From: Gammaproteobacteria bacterium
Lineage (GTDB): Bacteria; Pseudomonadota; Gammaproteobacteria; Pseudomonadales; Azotimanducaceae
NCBI GenBank assembly: GCA_026706425.1
Contig: JAPOYW010000182.1
Coordinates: 1 to 7,464, forward strand
Length of the DNA: 7,464 bases
Direction of reading: 5' to 3'
Shown piece by piece: positions 1 through 5,975 of the stretch. A program made the position numbers and the translations under genes. Every line of letters starts with the position of its first letter. The first letter of the stretch is position 1. Below the pieces are notes generated by a model that was not told the origin of the DNA, did no database searches, and was given only the letters and a program-made list of their open reading frames with translations.

Positions 1-60
1 CGTTTCTGCCGCGTAGATGCCAAGGAATCCGAGACGGTGGAACGGTCGGTAGTCGGGCAC
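1..60 (-). pseudogene. In-frame continuation of the M1 aminopeptidase domain after a premature stop (partial, runs off the window)
   Basis: Read on the minus strand, the twenty codons directly after the TAA at 61-63 stay open in the same frame to the window edge. They fit, without gaps, my memory of the M1 peptidase segment of ABC-2/M1 fusion proteins, where a Glu-Phe-Pro-x-Tyr-x-x-Phe stretch is followed about 12 residues later by the 'PYSE' Glu. Here the order is stop, Val, Pro, Asp, Tyr, Arg, Pro, Phe, and later Tyr-Ala-Ala-Glu. The stop replaces the expected Glu (GAA to TAA, one base). A GTG follows the stop immediately (60-58), so a separate restart is formally possible, but no independent ribosome site is visible. 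Twenty open codons alone prove little in GC-rich DNA; the case rests on the remembered family pattern. Confidence 0.45.
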
Positions 61-1695
61 TTAGAAAACCCCTATCACGGGCATGGCACCCGGTGACAGC
101 GTGGACTGGCGTGCCAAGGCCGTGCGTCCGGCCTCGATCATGTGACCGACGCGACCCTCGTGCGGCGGGTGGTAGTAGACCTCGATCGAGCCCTCTTGCG
201 CCTCGATGCGGCGGATTGCGTAGTGACCGGAATGAACCGTCGTGAGCGGCGGGATCGGCCCCTGGGATTCGTACTCGAAAAAACTCCAGCCGTTCTCCTT
301 CCAAGCGCGGACCAGGACGCCTGCGGTCACCGCGATCTGGTCCAGTGACGTGCCGATCCGGGCGCGGAAGGCAACCGGCGGGGCAGACCGGAACGGATGT
401 GTCGTGGTCGAGCAGCCGAGAGCGGGTACGACGTGCGCGGTGCTGACGAAGGTACCGTTCTCGAGCAGGCGGAGAGATGTGGGGTCGTTCGCAAAGCCTT
501 TGGCGACCCACTTCGCCTCGAACTCGATCTTGATTGTCTCCTTGGGCTCCAGAGGACGGTTCAAGCGATAGTGGTGACACCCGGTATTCTCGTTGTTGCC
601 CACGAATTCACCCGTCATGGCCAAGGCGACCACCTGCAATGATCGCGGGATGCCGAAGTGTAGTTCCGGGATCGCCACACCGAGACGGTTGACCGCGATG
701 GCCGTGCCCCGGCTCACCATGAGTCGCTCGAGAGGATTGATCACGATATCGAGAGCCAGGCGCGAATAGACGGGCTGCGGTTGTTCCGGCGCCACGGTGG
801 GGGCTAGCGCAGCCGTGTCTTGAGCGGTGCCCGCTTGGAAAAGGATCCACCCACCGCTCACGACCCATGCGACCGCCGCTGCCCAAACGAACGCGAAGGC
901 GTTCGGTCCGAGTGCGATGCCGTCGGAACGACGCCCTGCCGCCAGATGACCGAGGGCGAGCAGAACGATGCAGAACCCGGTCCAGTGGATACCCAATGCG
1001 ACCTGGGGCGCGAGAAATGGACCGAAGCCGTTCATCCCGGACGCTGGACTGATCGGCGCGCCGAATCTCAGCAAAGGGTGTTCGAACACGACGTTCGTGG
1101 CGGTCCACAGGAAGCCTGTGGCGGCCACGGACAGCCAGGTGCGCCCGGTAGTTGCATGCACGGCTACCGCGAGCATTGCGAGATGCAATGCGCTCCAGCC
1201 AAGGTTGGCATACAGACCGGCGGCGAAGAGGGGCCACTCCAGCGGCGCGTCTCCATGCCATATCTGGCCAGCGACGGCGGCGAGACCCGCGAGGGTCAGC
1301 ATTGTCGCGACGACGATGGCCAGCGCGGACGGCTTCCCCGCGATTCCCATGCCACAAGTGTCCAGCGGACGTTGTGCTCCCGCGTAGACCACTGCCACCC
1401 ATAGGGCGCACGCGAAGTTGGCGTAGATCACATCCAGAGCCGCGAAGGTGGGCAGCCAGTCGCCGGCGTAGAAGGCAAGCCCGGCAAGCAAATTGACGAG
1501 CCCCAGCAAGAGAACGGGCCACGTCCGACGAGCCGTAGCGTCGACCTCCTGTCGGACCAACCGCGCGAAGGCGCCCAGAGCCGACAGCGGGACTGACACA
1601 GTGTGGATTGCCGCCATGAGCGGATATTGGCGCGTTACCGCGCATACGGGTTGTTTGCGGGCCAAAGGCTTACGCGCTTTGGCGACTTCGCCCAC
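61..1695 (-). CDS. ABC-2 permease/M1 aminopeptidase-like membrane protein, peptidase domain cut off (probable pseudogene)
   Basis: The 544 residues have a basic N-terminus, six to seven hydrophobic helices (about 59-76, 84-106, 122-143, 155-178, 186-203, 228-252, 266-287) and a soluble part from about 300. The soluble part matches the N-terminal beta domain of M1 metallopeptidases fused to ABC-2 permeases: a GFANDPTS/ENGTF pattern (400-415), an LDQIAV segment (451-456), and the EVYYHP..H...MIEA element (505-521) just before the catalytic domain. The catalytic zinc motif HExxH-x18-E is absent because the frame ends at residue 544. The usual first permease half is also missing, and the loop at 428-445 is shorter than I expect. 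The GTG start at 1695 is the longest choice, with AGGGA directly against it; ATG at 1617 (residue 27) is an alternative with no clear ribosome site. The family assignment is fairly firm. Function is doubtful, as no peptidase active site remains. Confidence 0.75.
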   Translation of the reverse strand: MGEVAKARKPLARKQPVCAVTRQYPLMAAIHTVSVPLSALGAFARLVRQEVDATARRTWPVLLLGLVNLLAGLAFYAGDWLPTFAALDVIYANFACALWVAVVYAGAQRPLDTCGMGIAGKPSALAIVVATMLTLAGLAAVAGQIWHGDAPLEWPLFAAGLYANLGWSALHLAMLAVAVHATTGRTWLSVAATGFLWTATNVVFEHPLLRFGAPISPASGMNGFGPFLAPQVALGIHWTGFCIVLLALGHLAAGRRSDGIALGPNAFAFVWAAAVAWVVSGGWILFQAGTAQDTAALAPTVAPEQPQPVYSRLALDIVINPLERLMVSRGTAIAVNRLGVAIPELHFGIPRSLQVVALAMTGEFVGNNENTGCHHYRLNRPLEPKETIKIEFEAKWVAKGFANDPTSLRLLENGTFVSTAHVVPALGCSTTTHPFRSAPPVAFRARIGTSLDQIAVTAGVLVRAWKENGWSFFEYESQGPIPPLTTVHSGHYAIRRIEAQEGSIEVYYHPPHEGRVGHMIEAGRTALARQSTLSPGAMPVIGVF

Positions 1696-1864
1696 TCCCT
1701 GTGAGGCTGGGTGGGCCCTTCAGGAGCGCGGTTGACACGGCGTGGCGACAATGGCAGGTTCATTCACTAGCCGTCGACGCGCACCGGAATCACATGACTG
1801 CTCCCGAGGTCGCCATCGCGGGAAACCCTGGCATTGTGCTCGCGCGGGTGGCCACGACAACAAG
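1696..1864. other. Region between divergent genes; no convincing promoter
   Basis: This stretch separates the minus-strand membrane protein from the plus-strand genes and should carry promoters for both. On the plus strand a TTGACA at 1732-1737 is a good -35 match, but no acceptable -10 lies 16-18 bases downstream. The plus frame of the next gene stays open back to GTG 1742, with residues that look non-protein-like. Another frame starting at ATG 1794 reads about twenty protein-like residues before losing character near 1855. Confidence 0.4.
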
Positions 1865-2131
1865 GTGGACAACGGCGTATTCGCGGACCGGGATCTCTAC
1901 GACCTGCTCGTCGCCGCTGAGCGCGACCAGGAAGGGCTGCGTCGTGTTCTCGCCTCCATCACGGTCGAGGAGAAGGCCATGATCGCGAGTGAACTACGAG
2001 CGCTACCGCGCAATCGATCGATCAGCGAACCGATCCGCGAGCCCACCTATCCGAGTCTGGTGCGCGACCTCGCAAGACGAGCTGGCCGGTTGTTCGATGT
2101 TGACGATTGGAGGCGGCGAACGCGCCGATGA
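1865..2131 (+). CDS. Small charged hypothetical protein, first gene of a coupled pair
   Basis: From the GTG at 1865 this encodes 88 residues, rich in Arg, Asp, Glu and Leu and mostly helical in appearance, with no membrane segment or signal peptide. I do not recognise the family. The frame is open upstream to GTG 1742 and ATG 1751, but the added residues are rich in Arg, His, Ser and Cys and look like untranslated DNA, so the later start is preferred although it has no clear ribosome site. Its TGA overlaps the ATG of the next gene as ATGA at 2128-2131, which suggests translational coupling and a shared function, as in small regulatory or toxin-antitoxin-like pairs. That role is only an analogy. 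Codons within the chosen range favour G or C at the third base, which supports real coding. Confidence 0.5.
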   Translation: MDNGVFADRDLYDLLVAAERDQEGLRRVLASITVEEKAMIASELRALPRNRSISEPIREPTYPSLVRDLARRAGRLFDVDDWRRRTRR

Positions 2132-2724
2132 TCGATTTCGAAGCCGTCGGGCGCGCGTACCATGCCCCGCCACGCGCCGGCGACCATGTGCCGAGCGTGG
2201 AGGAGCGCATCGCCGCCTTTGAACGTCGAAGGGTGGAGCAAGCCCGTGAACGAGGCATCGACCCGCGCACCCTGGGGTTGGGCGAGCATGGTTCGCTGAT
2301 TGGTGGCCCCGGCAAGCCGCCCACGCACTTCGTGGGCGGGCGACGGCCGGAGGAAGCGGTCCGGATGCCGCCGATGCCTCTGGCGTGGTTCGACCACGAC
2401 AACGCTCGTTACCGGACTCCGTGTGCTGATCCCTGCGGATATCTGGACACGCTCGCCGCCGACCATCTGGCGGGTTGCCGTCCACGGCCGGACGGTCGCG
2501 GGCTGCGCCGCCTCCTGAGCGCCGAGGATCTTACGCCGGTCGAAGCACGTGTCGTGGAACAGTTCTTGGCCCGGCTGCGGATGGCCGAGGTAGGATCGCT
2601 GCTGAGCCGCGCCGGTTTGACCGTCTACGAGATTGCCCGCGCCATGCATTTGTCCGGCAGCACGACGCCGGCGAAGACGCACTGGATCAACCAGTTCGCG
2701 GCACCGCCCCCAGAGCGAGCGTAG
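2128..2724 (+). CDS. Hypothetical protein with a possible Cys/His metal site, second gene of a coupled pair
   Basis: The 198-residue product is not a family I recognise. ATG 2128 is preferred over TTG 2107 because it forms an ATGA overlap with the preceding gene; GGAGG at 2109-2113 lies 14 bases upstream, a little far but usable. Residues 21-45 are strongly charged and helical. Cys99, Cys103, His113 and Cys117 are spaced C-x3-C-x9-H-x3-C and could bind a metal. Residues 130-190 look like a helical bundle, and 163-178 (around GLTVYEIARAMHLSGS) resembles a helix-turn-helix. A DNA-binding or regulatory role would fit but is not shown. There is no signal peptide or membrane helix. Third-base G/C preference is good throughout, whereas the opposite-strand frames here have Arg-rich, shadow-like products. 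The gene ends 65 bases before the predicted secreted protein. Confidence 0.6.
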   Translation: MIDFEAVGRAYHAPPRAGDHVPSVEERIAAFERRRVEQARERGIDPRTLGLGEHGSLIGGPGKPPTHFVGGRRPEEAVRMPPMPLAWFDHDNARYRTPCADPCGYLDTLAADHLAGCRPRPDGRGLRRLLSAEDLTPVEARVVEQFLARLRMAEVGSLLSRAGLTVYEIARAMHLSGSTTPAKTHWINQFAAPPPERA

Positions 2725-2789
2725 GCATGCGCTGCAGCCCTGTTCCAGAAATAGATCGGAAATCGAGCGGCGGGCTTCGCAACAGCATC

Positions 2790-3425
2790 ATGTCCTACCC
2801 GAGGACGCTCGTAACCGTCTCGACTCTGTCGTTCTTGGCCGTCTCTGGCACGCCATCGGGCTATCAGCAAGATGGTCGTGTCTTCGAGTGTGGAGCAGTC
2901 TTCGGGCCGCAGACCACGCCGGCAAGCCTCGTAGCCGAGTTCGGCGAGGAGAATGTGGTCACGAAGCAGGTCCATGCCGGCGAGGAGGGTTACGAAACCG
3001 GAACGGTGATCTTCCCCGACACCGAGGACGAGGTCGAAGTCTTGTGGAAGGATCCGAAACTCGGCGAAGGCCCCCGGATCGTTCGAACCCGGGAAGAGCT
3101 AGGTTCGTGGGAGACCCCGGCCGGGCTCAAGATCGGCCTTGATCTTCGCTCGATCGAGCGAATCAACCGACGCCCGTTTAGGTTGGCGGGTTTCGCTTGG
3201 GACTACGGCGGCACGGTCGCCTCGTGGGAAGGCGGTCGTTTGGAGCAGCCACGAGATGCGACGTGCTGGCTAGGTGCCCGGCTGTCGACGGGTGATCTAG
3301 GCGACGATGCGGCGCTCTGGCGCGCAGAGCGGCGGGTATTGGGCAGCGACATCTACTCGTCGGGCCATCCTTCGATGCAGTTGCTGAACCCGAAGATCCA
3401 CGAGCTGTTCCTCTTTTTTCCGTAG
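2790..3425 (+). CDS. Predicted secreted protein of a conserved but uncharacterised type
   Basis: From ATG 2790 the product has 211 residues and begins with a short n-region and a hydrophobic stretch (7-19), as in a Sec signal peptide, with cleavage likely around 20-26. There is no lipobox. The mature part is acidic and probably beta-rich. Segments such as GTVIFPD (71-77), EVLWKD (83-88), and the RPF-RL-GF-WDYGGTV-SWEGG pattern (128-149) recall hypothetical exported proteins of several environmental bacteria, in which a GLxLxxIERxN-RPF motif is shared; this is from memory and I know no function. Two cysteines (34 and 159) could form a disulfide. The frame is open upstream, and ATG 2727 is an alternative start, but it would place a charged leader before the signal peptide. 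No strong ribosome site is visible at either. No terminator is obvious after the TAG. Confidence 0.7.
   Translation: MSYPRTLVTVSTLSFLAVSGTPSGYQQDGRVFECGAVFGPQTTPASLVAEFGEENVVTKQVHAGEEGYETGTVIFPDTEDEVEVLWKDPKLGEGPRIVRTREELGSWETPAGLKIGLDLRSIERINRRPFRLAGFAWDYGGTVASWEGGRLEQPRDATCWLGARLSTGDLGDDAALWRAERRVLGSDIYSSGHPSMQLLNPKIHELFLFFP
3145..3162. repeat. Perfect 18-base palindrome inside a coding region
   Basis: TTCGCTCGATCGAGCGAA equals its own reverse complement. It lies in the secreted-protein gene and encodes parts of residues 119-125. With a two-base bulge on the left, the flanking TTGA and TCAA could extend it. It may be a chance result of codon choice or a protein-binding site. Confidence 0.6.
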
Positions 3426-3487
3426 TCTGTGAGCTGGACCCATCGCCCGAGATTTGAACCCATAGGCGACGCAACGTACGAGCCCTA

Positions 3488-3513
3488 GTGTGCGGTCTCC
3501 GAATTAGGGTGAC
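3488..3513 (+). repeat. Left terminal inverted repeat
   Basis: Left arm of the MITE-like element. It differs from the right arm at five of 26 positions, in scattered single bases, which suggests an old insertion or an imperfect original repeat. A small nested CCCTA/TAGGG inverted repeat (3483-3487 with 3505-3509) overlaps it. Confidence 0.65.
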
Positions 3514-3621
3514 GAATCGAACGGCGTTGTCGCTTGGACGACGGCCGGCAAATGGAGGATGTGCCGTCCTATAAACAAGCACTTAGGCTGTTTTCGCGTA
3601 GGCGGTGCATTGTGACCATAT

Positions 3622-3647
3622 GTCACGCCAAATCCGAGACGGCACAC
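3622..3647 (-). repeat. Right terminal inverted repeat
   Basis: Right arm of the MITE-like element, read on the minus strand. Its inner end overlaps a small palindrome, GTGAC-CATAT-GTCAC at 3612-3626, and its outer end is followed by TA and then unrelated sequence. Confidence 0.65.
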
Positions 3648-3672
3648 TAGCGACAACCACGTGTTTGTTCAC

Positions 3673-4800
3673 TCAGTTGGCCCCGAACCCCTTGCTCTCG
3701 TAGAACTGCCCGAGCGTAAACCCCGAGGCATCCAAGGCGGACCGTATACTCTCGGCGTCGGTCGCTTCGTCAACCGTCGTACCTTCGTCCTGCCTTCGCA
3801 CCACTCTTACGGTGGCCGGTTCATCTAGGTAGTCGAGCAACAGCGGGGAATGGGTTGTCACCATGAACTGGACGCGGTCGCGTGCGTCGTTGAGGTGTTC
3901 GACGAAGGCCGACAGGGCCGACGGATGGACGTAGTTCTCCGGTTCCTCGATGCCGATCAAGTTGGCATTGGGCTCCGCGAGCAGGGCCGTCATCAACGCC
4001 ATGATGCCCAAGGTTCCGCTTGAAGCACCCATCTGATGGACCGGGTACTGTAGGCCGGGTTCGCGCTGGACGAAGAAGAACCGGTCATCGGACTCGCGCG
4101 GTTCGATTTCGGCGGGTAGTCCTACGATCGCGCGCGTTGCCTCGACGATTCGTTTGAGAACCTCGGGCGAAGAGCGGTGCAGCCCATACAGAGTCGCACC
4201 CAGATTCCGGCCGTAGGGATCGAACTGCGTCGAGTCCAATCCCGTCCAGTCTCGGCGCAGAAGGAACGGATTGGGATCGAAGAATCCCCATCGCGCAACG
4301 AACTCGGCAATGGATCGGGCGGGGAAAGATGCATCCGCCGCCGCCGCAGCCAAGGCGCATGTGGTCTCTGCTTGTTTTAGGTCGACCCTGCCTTGCTCGC
4401 CGGACCACCACCAGCCGCCGCCACCATTCGCAGTCAGCAGAGTCGACGGGGGCCTGCCGTCCTGAAGCTCGTGTACGTGTTCTTCGACGTGGAAGTCGTA
4501 ACCTTCTCTGACGAGGCGTATGGACCACTCAAAGGTTTGGTGACCGTCATGGAGGTGAACACCAAGTCCTATGGAATCGGCTTCGTCTCCCTTCCAGGCG
4601 AGATTGATGATGCCGCCGCGCGTGTAGACCGGACCATGGAAGTCTCGCGCCTGGACCCCGTCGTGCAAGAACCGCAACGCGTCGAGTACCGTACTCTTGC
4701 CCGCCGCATTGGCACCAATGAACAGGTTGAGGTCGCCGAGCTCGATAGACCCCTGATGCAGGCTCCGGTAGTTGCTGGCTTCGAGCTTCAGGAGTCTCAT
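3673..4800 (-). CDS. Stand-alone AAA ATPase of the RecF/SMC-like (AAA_21) type
   Basis: The 375-residue protein is a compact ABC-class ATPase. The sequence shows an N-terminal NYRSL strand (10-14), a Walker A motif GANAAGKST (29-37), an ABC-signature-like SSGT (260-263), a Walker B LIGIEEPE (281-288) with the catalytic Glu pair, and an H-switch TTHSP with His317. It has no long coiled coil, no TOPRIM domain and no membrane segment, so it should be cytosolic. Related ATPases usually act with an adjacent nuclease, TOPRIM or DUF4276/RloB-like partner in phage defence or DNA processing. Here nothing coding follows the TGA except the mobile-element gap, so the substrate is unknown. A Gly/Trp-rich loop (126-137) is unusual. 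The gene begins 63 bases after the subunit IV stop, with only a weak ribosome site (AGGCG about 11 bases upstream). Confidence 0.85.
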   Translation of the reverse strand: MRLLKLEASNYRSLHQGSIELGDLNLFIGANAAGKSTVLDALRFLHDGVQARDFHGPVYTRGGIINLAWKGDEADSIGLGVHLHDGHQTFEWSIRLVREGYDFHVEEHVHELQDGRPPSTLLTANGGGGWWWSGEQGRVDLKQAETTCALAAAAADASFPARSIAEFVARWGFFDPNPFLLRRDWTGLDSTQFDPYGRNLGATLYGLHRSSPEVLKRIVEATRAIVGLPAEIEPRESDDRFFFVQREPGLQYPVHQMGASSGTLGIMALMTALLAEPNANLIGIEEPENYVHPSALSAFVEHLNDARDRVQFMVTTHSPLLLDYLDEPATVRVVRRQDEGTTVDEATDAESIRSALDASGFTLGQFYESKGFGAN

Positions 4801-4863
4801 CTGGTGCGGTTCGCCTGTCCAACCGCCTTCCGTCGAACTATTGACGACGACGCGTATGCAACG
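4801..4863 (-). other. Spacer between subunit IV and the ATPase; no clear promoter or terminator
   Basis: These 63 bases hold no convincing hairpin with a T-run, so transcription of the oxidase operon may continue into the ATPase gene. A TTGCAT at the upstream end has no good -10 partner at 17 bases. The change in codon style between the two genes falls here. Confidence 0.4.
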
Positions 4864-5238
4864 CTAGTGGATGACGTGTTCCACCGGTGCCGGTTGTGGG
4901 GCCACTTCCGCACCGAAGTACACGACTCGCGTGAGCCAGGTGTAGTCGGCCTCCCAGGCCATCAGCCCGACGAGCACCATGAGCACGCCCGGCGGTAGGA
5001 GCAAGGCATAGATCAGAGCCAGCCGCTCCCACTTCAAGTGCATGAAAACGGCGACGATGTAGCCGGCCTTCAGAAACATGAAGACGAGGATCAGCGCCCA
5101 GCGCAGTTCCATGGTGCCGACGTCGTAGCCGACCTGGAAGAAGTCGATGAGGTAGGAGCCCGCGCTGATGACGAACAACAGTCCCCAGATCCAGAAATAC
5201 AGGGCGAGCGGATGCTGCTGGCCGACGTCCGATGACAC
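4864..5238 (-). CDS. ctaF: Cytochrome c oxidase subunit IV (CyoD-like, prokaryotic)
   Basis: A small 124-residue membrane subunit that helps assemble and stabilise the heme-copper oxidase and carries no cofactor. Three hydrophobic helices are visible (about 12-33, 45-67, 73-95). The segment FLKAGYIVAVFMHLKWERLA (55-74) is the hallmark of the family, and the length is normal. The GTG start at 5238 is supported by a GAGGT ribosome site at 5246-5250, seven bases upstream. It follows the subunit III stop by only 15 bases, so the two are surely co-transcribed. The C-terminal tail is Pro/Val/His-rich and probably disordered. The symbol follows caa3 usage; coxD would be equally apt. Confidence 0.9.
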   Translation of the reverse strand: MSSDVGQQHPLALYFWIWGLLFVISAGSYLIDFFQVGYDVGTMELRWALILVFMFLKAGYIVAVFMHLKWERLALIYALLLPPGVLMVLVGLMAWEADYTWLTRVVYFGAEVAPQPAPVEHVIH

Positions 5239-5253
5239 GTGACTTACCTCAAC

Positions 5254-5922
5254 CTACCAAAGATAGAAGAACGCGAAGATGAACACCCAGACGAGGTCGA
5301 CGAAGTGCCAGTAGAGACCGGTGATCTCGACGATCTCGAAGTTGGTGTCGTCGTAGTAGCCCCGCCAGACGCGGTACGAAATGATGATGAGGTACACCAC
5401 GCCGGCCGACACGTGCAGGCCGTGGAAGCCCGTGATCATGAAGAAGCAGGAACCGAACTGCGGTGCGCCCCACGGATTTTCCCAGGGCCTCACGCCTTCG
5501 GAGATCAGCTTGGTCCACTCGAAAGCCTGCATGCCGACGAACACCGCGCCGAAGAACGCCGTGGCGAGCATGAAAATAACGGCCTTCTTCTTGTCCCGCC
5601 GGTAGCCGTAGTTGACCGCCAGCGCCATGGTGCCGCTCGACGTGATGAGGTCGAAGGTCATGATGGCGATGAGCAGCAGCGGCACGGTGGTGCCGAACAT
5701 GGTGAGCGAGAACACCTCGCTGGGGTTCGGCCACGCCTCCGCGGTGGTCGCCCGGACCGTCATGTAGCTCGTTAGAAAGATCGAGAAGATGAACGTGTCC
5801 GAGAGGAGGAAGATCCACATCATCGCCTTCCCCCAGGGCACGCCCTTGAAGGTGGTGATGTCCGAGGACCAGTCCTTGGTGATCGACGCCAGGCCGGTGG
5901 ATTCCGCCGCTGCTTCGGCCAT
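5254..5922 (-). CDS. ctaE: Cytochrome c oxidase subunit III
   Basis: The 222-residue inner-membrane subunit of the aa3/caa3 terminal oxidase helps keep proton uptake efficient and carries no metal. Recognisable elements are SDTFIF (41-46), QAFEW (132-136), GFHGLHVSAG (165-174) and GLYWHFVDLVWVFIF (202-216). Five helices (about 31-52, 75-95, 113-131, 157-181, 202-221) give the short bacterial form, lacking the first two helices of the seven-helix mitochondrial type. ATG 5922 is supported by AAGGAA at 5928-5933 on the minus strand, five bases upstream, with a second CAGGAG further out. It begins 53 bases after subunit I and ends 15 bases before subunit IV. Codon third positions are almost all G or C, like the rest of the operon. 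Confidence 0.95.
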   Translation of the reverse strand: MAEAAAESTGLASITKDWSSDITTFKGVPWGKAMMWIFLLSDTFIFSIFLTSYMTVRATTAEAWPNPSEVFSLTMFGTTVPLLLIAIMTFDLITSSGTMALAVNYGYRRDKKKAVIFMLATAFFGAVFVGMQAFEWTKLISEGVRPWENPWGAPQFGSCFFMITGFHGLHVSAGVVYLIIISYRVWRGYYDDTNFEIVEITGLYWHFVDLVWVFIFAFFYLW

Positions 5923-5975
5923 GTACGTTCCTTAACTCCTGTTTCTGCGCACGGCTCGCGTACTCGCGAGACGCC

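Larger units (their letters stand above)
3488..3647. mobile_element. MITE-like non-autonomous element with terminal inverted repeats and TA flanks
   Basis: The 26 bases at 3488-3513 match the reverse complement of 3622-3647 at 21 of 26 positions. Both arms begin GTGTGC at the outer edge and end GTGAC at the inner edge. The bases immediately outside are TA on both sides (3486-3487 and 3648-3649), as expected for the TA target duplication of the IS630/Tc1-mariner group. The 160-base element has no room for a transposase, so it would have to be moved in trans. Its interior of 108 bases shows no similarity between halves. The assignment to IS630-like elements rests on the TA flanks only; another family, or a degenerate long hairpin, is possible. 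It sits harmlessly between convergent genes. Confidence 0.65.
3426..3672. other. Gap between convergent genes, mostly filled by a small mobile element
   Basis: The secreted-protein gene (plus) and the ATPase gene (minus) converge on this 247-base stretch. The inverted-repeat element at 3488-3647 takes up most of it. Outside the element I see no gene, no clear hairpin-plus-T-run terminator and no RNA gene. The TIR hairpin of the element is too long and too widely spaced to be a typical terminator. Confidence 0.6.

Noticed and set aside
608..1645. 345-codon minus-strand frame overlapping the membrane protein
   Set aside because: Arg-rich shadow in another frame; the main frame shows membrane helices and family motifs.
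1732..1760. Sigma-70 promoter with TTGACA at 1732-1737
   Set aside because: No acceptable -10 hexamer lies 16-18 bases downstream.
2047..2682. Long minus-strand frame opposite the coupled pair
   Set aside because: The product is Arg/His/Gln-rich with no protein-like pattern, and the plus-strand frame has better codon structure; it is a shadow.
3441..3515. A tRNA-like T-loop, GATTTGAACCC near 3452, suggesting a tRNA on the minus strand
   Set aside because: The flanking bases do not form a T-stem (mismatch and wobbles), and no acceptor, anticodon or D-arm can be placed.
3570..3575. TATAAA as a -10 box inside the mobile element
   Set aside because: No -35 partner at the right distance, and no gene follows on the plus strand.
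3178..3582. Minus-strand frame after the ATPase as a possible missing partner gene
   Set aside because: It overlaps the secreted-protein gene and the mobile element, and its Arg/Pro/Ser-rich product shows no domain.
3611..3627. CRP/FNR-like operator TGTGA-N7-TCACG
   Set aside because: The spacing is one base too long, and the sequence overlaps the inner end of the mobile element's right repeat with no gene start nearby to regulate.
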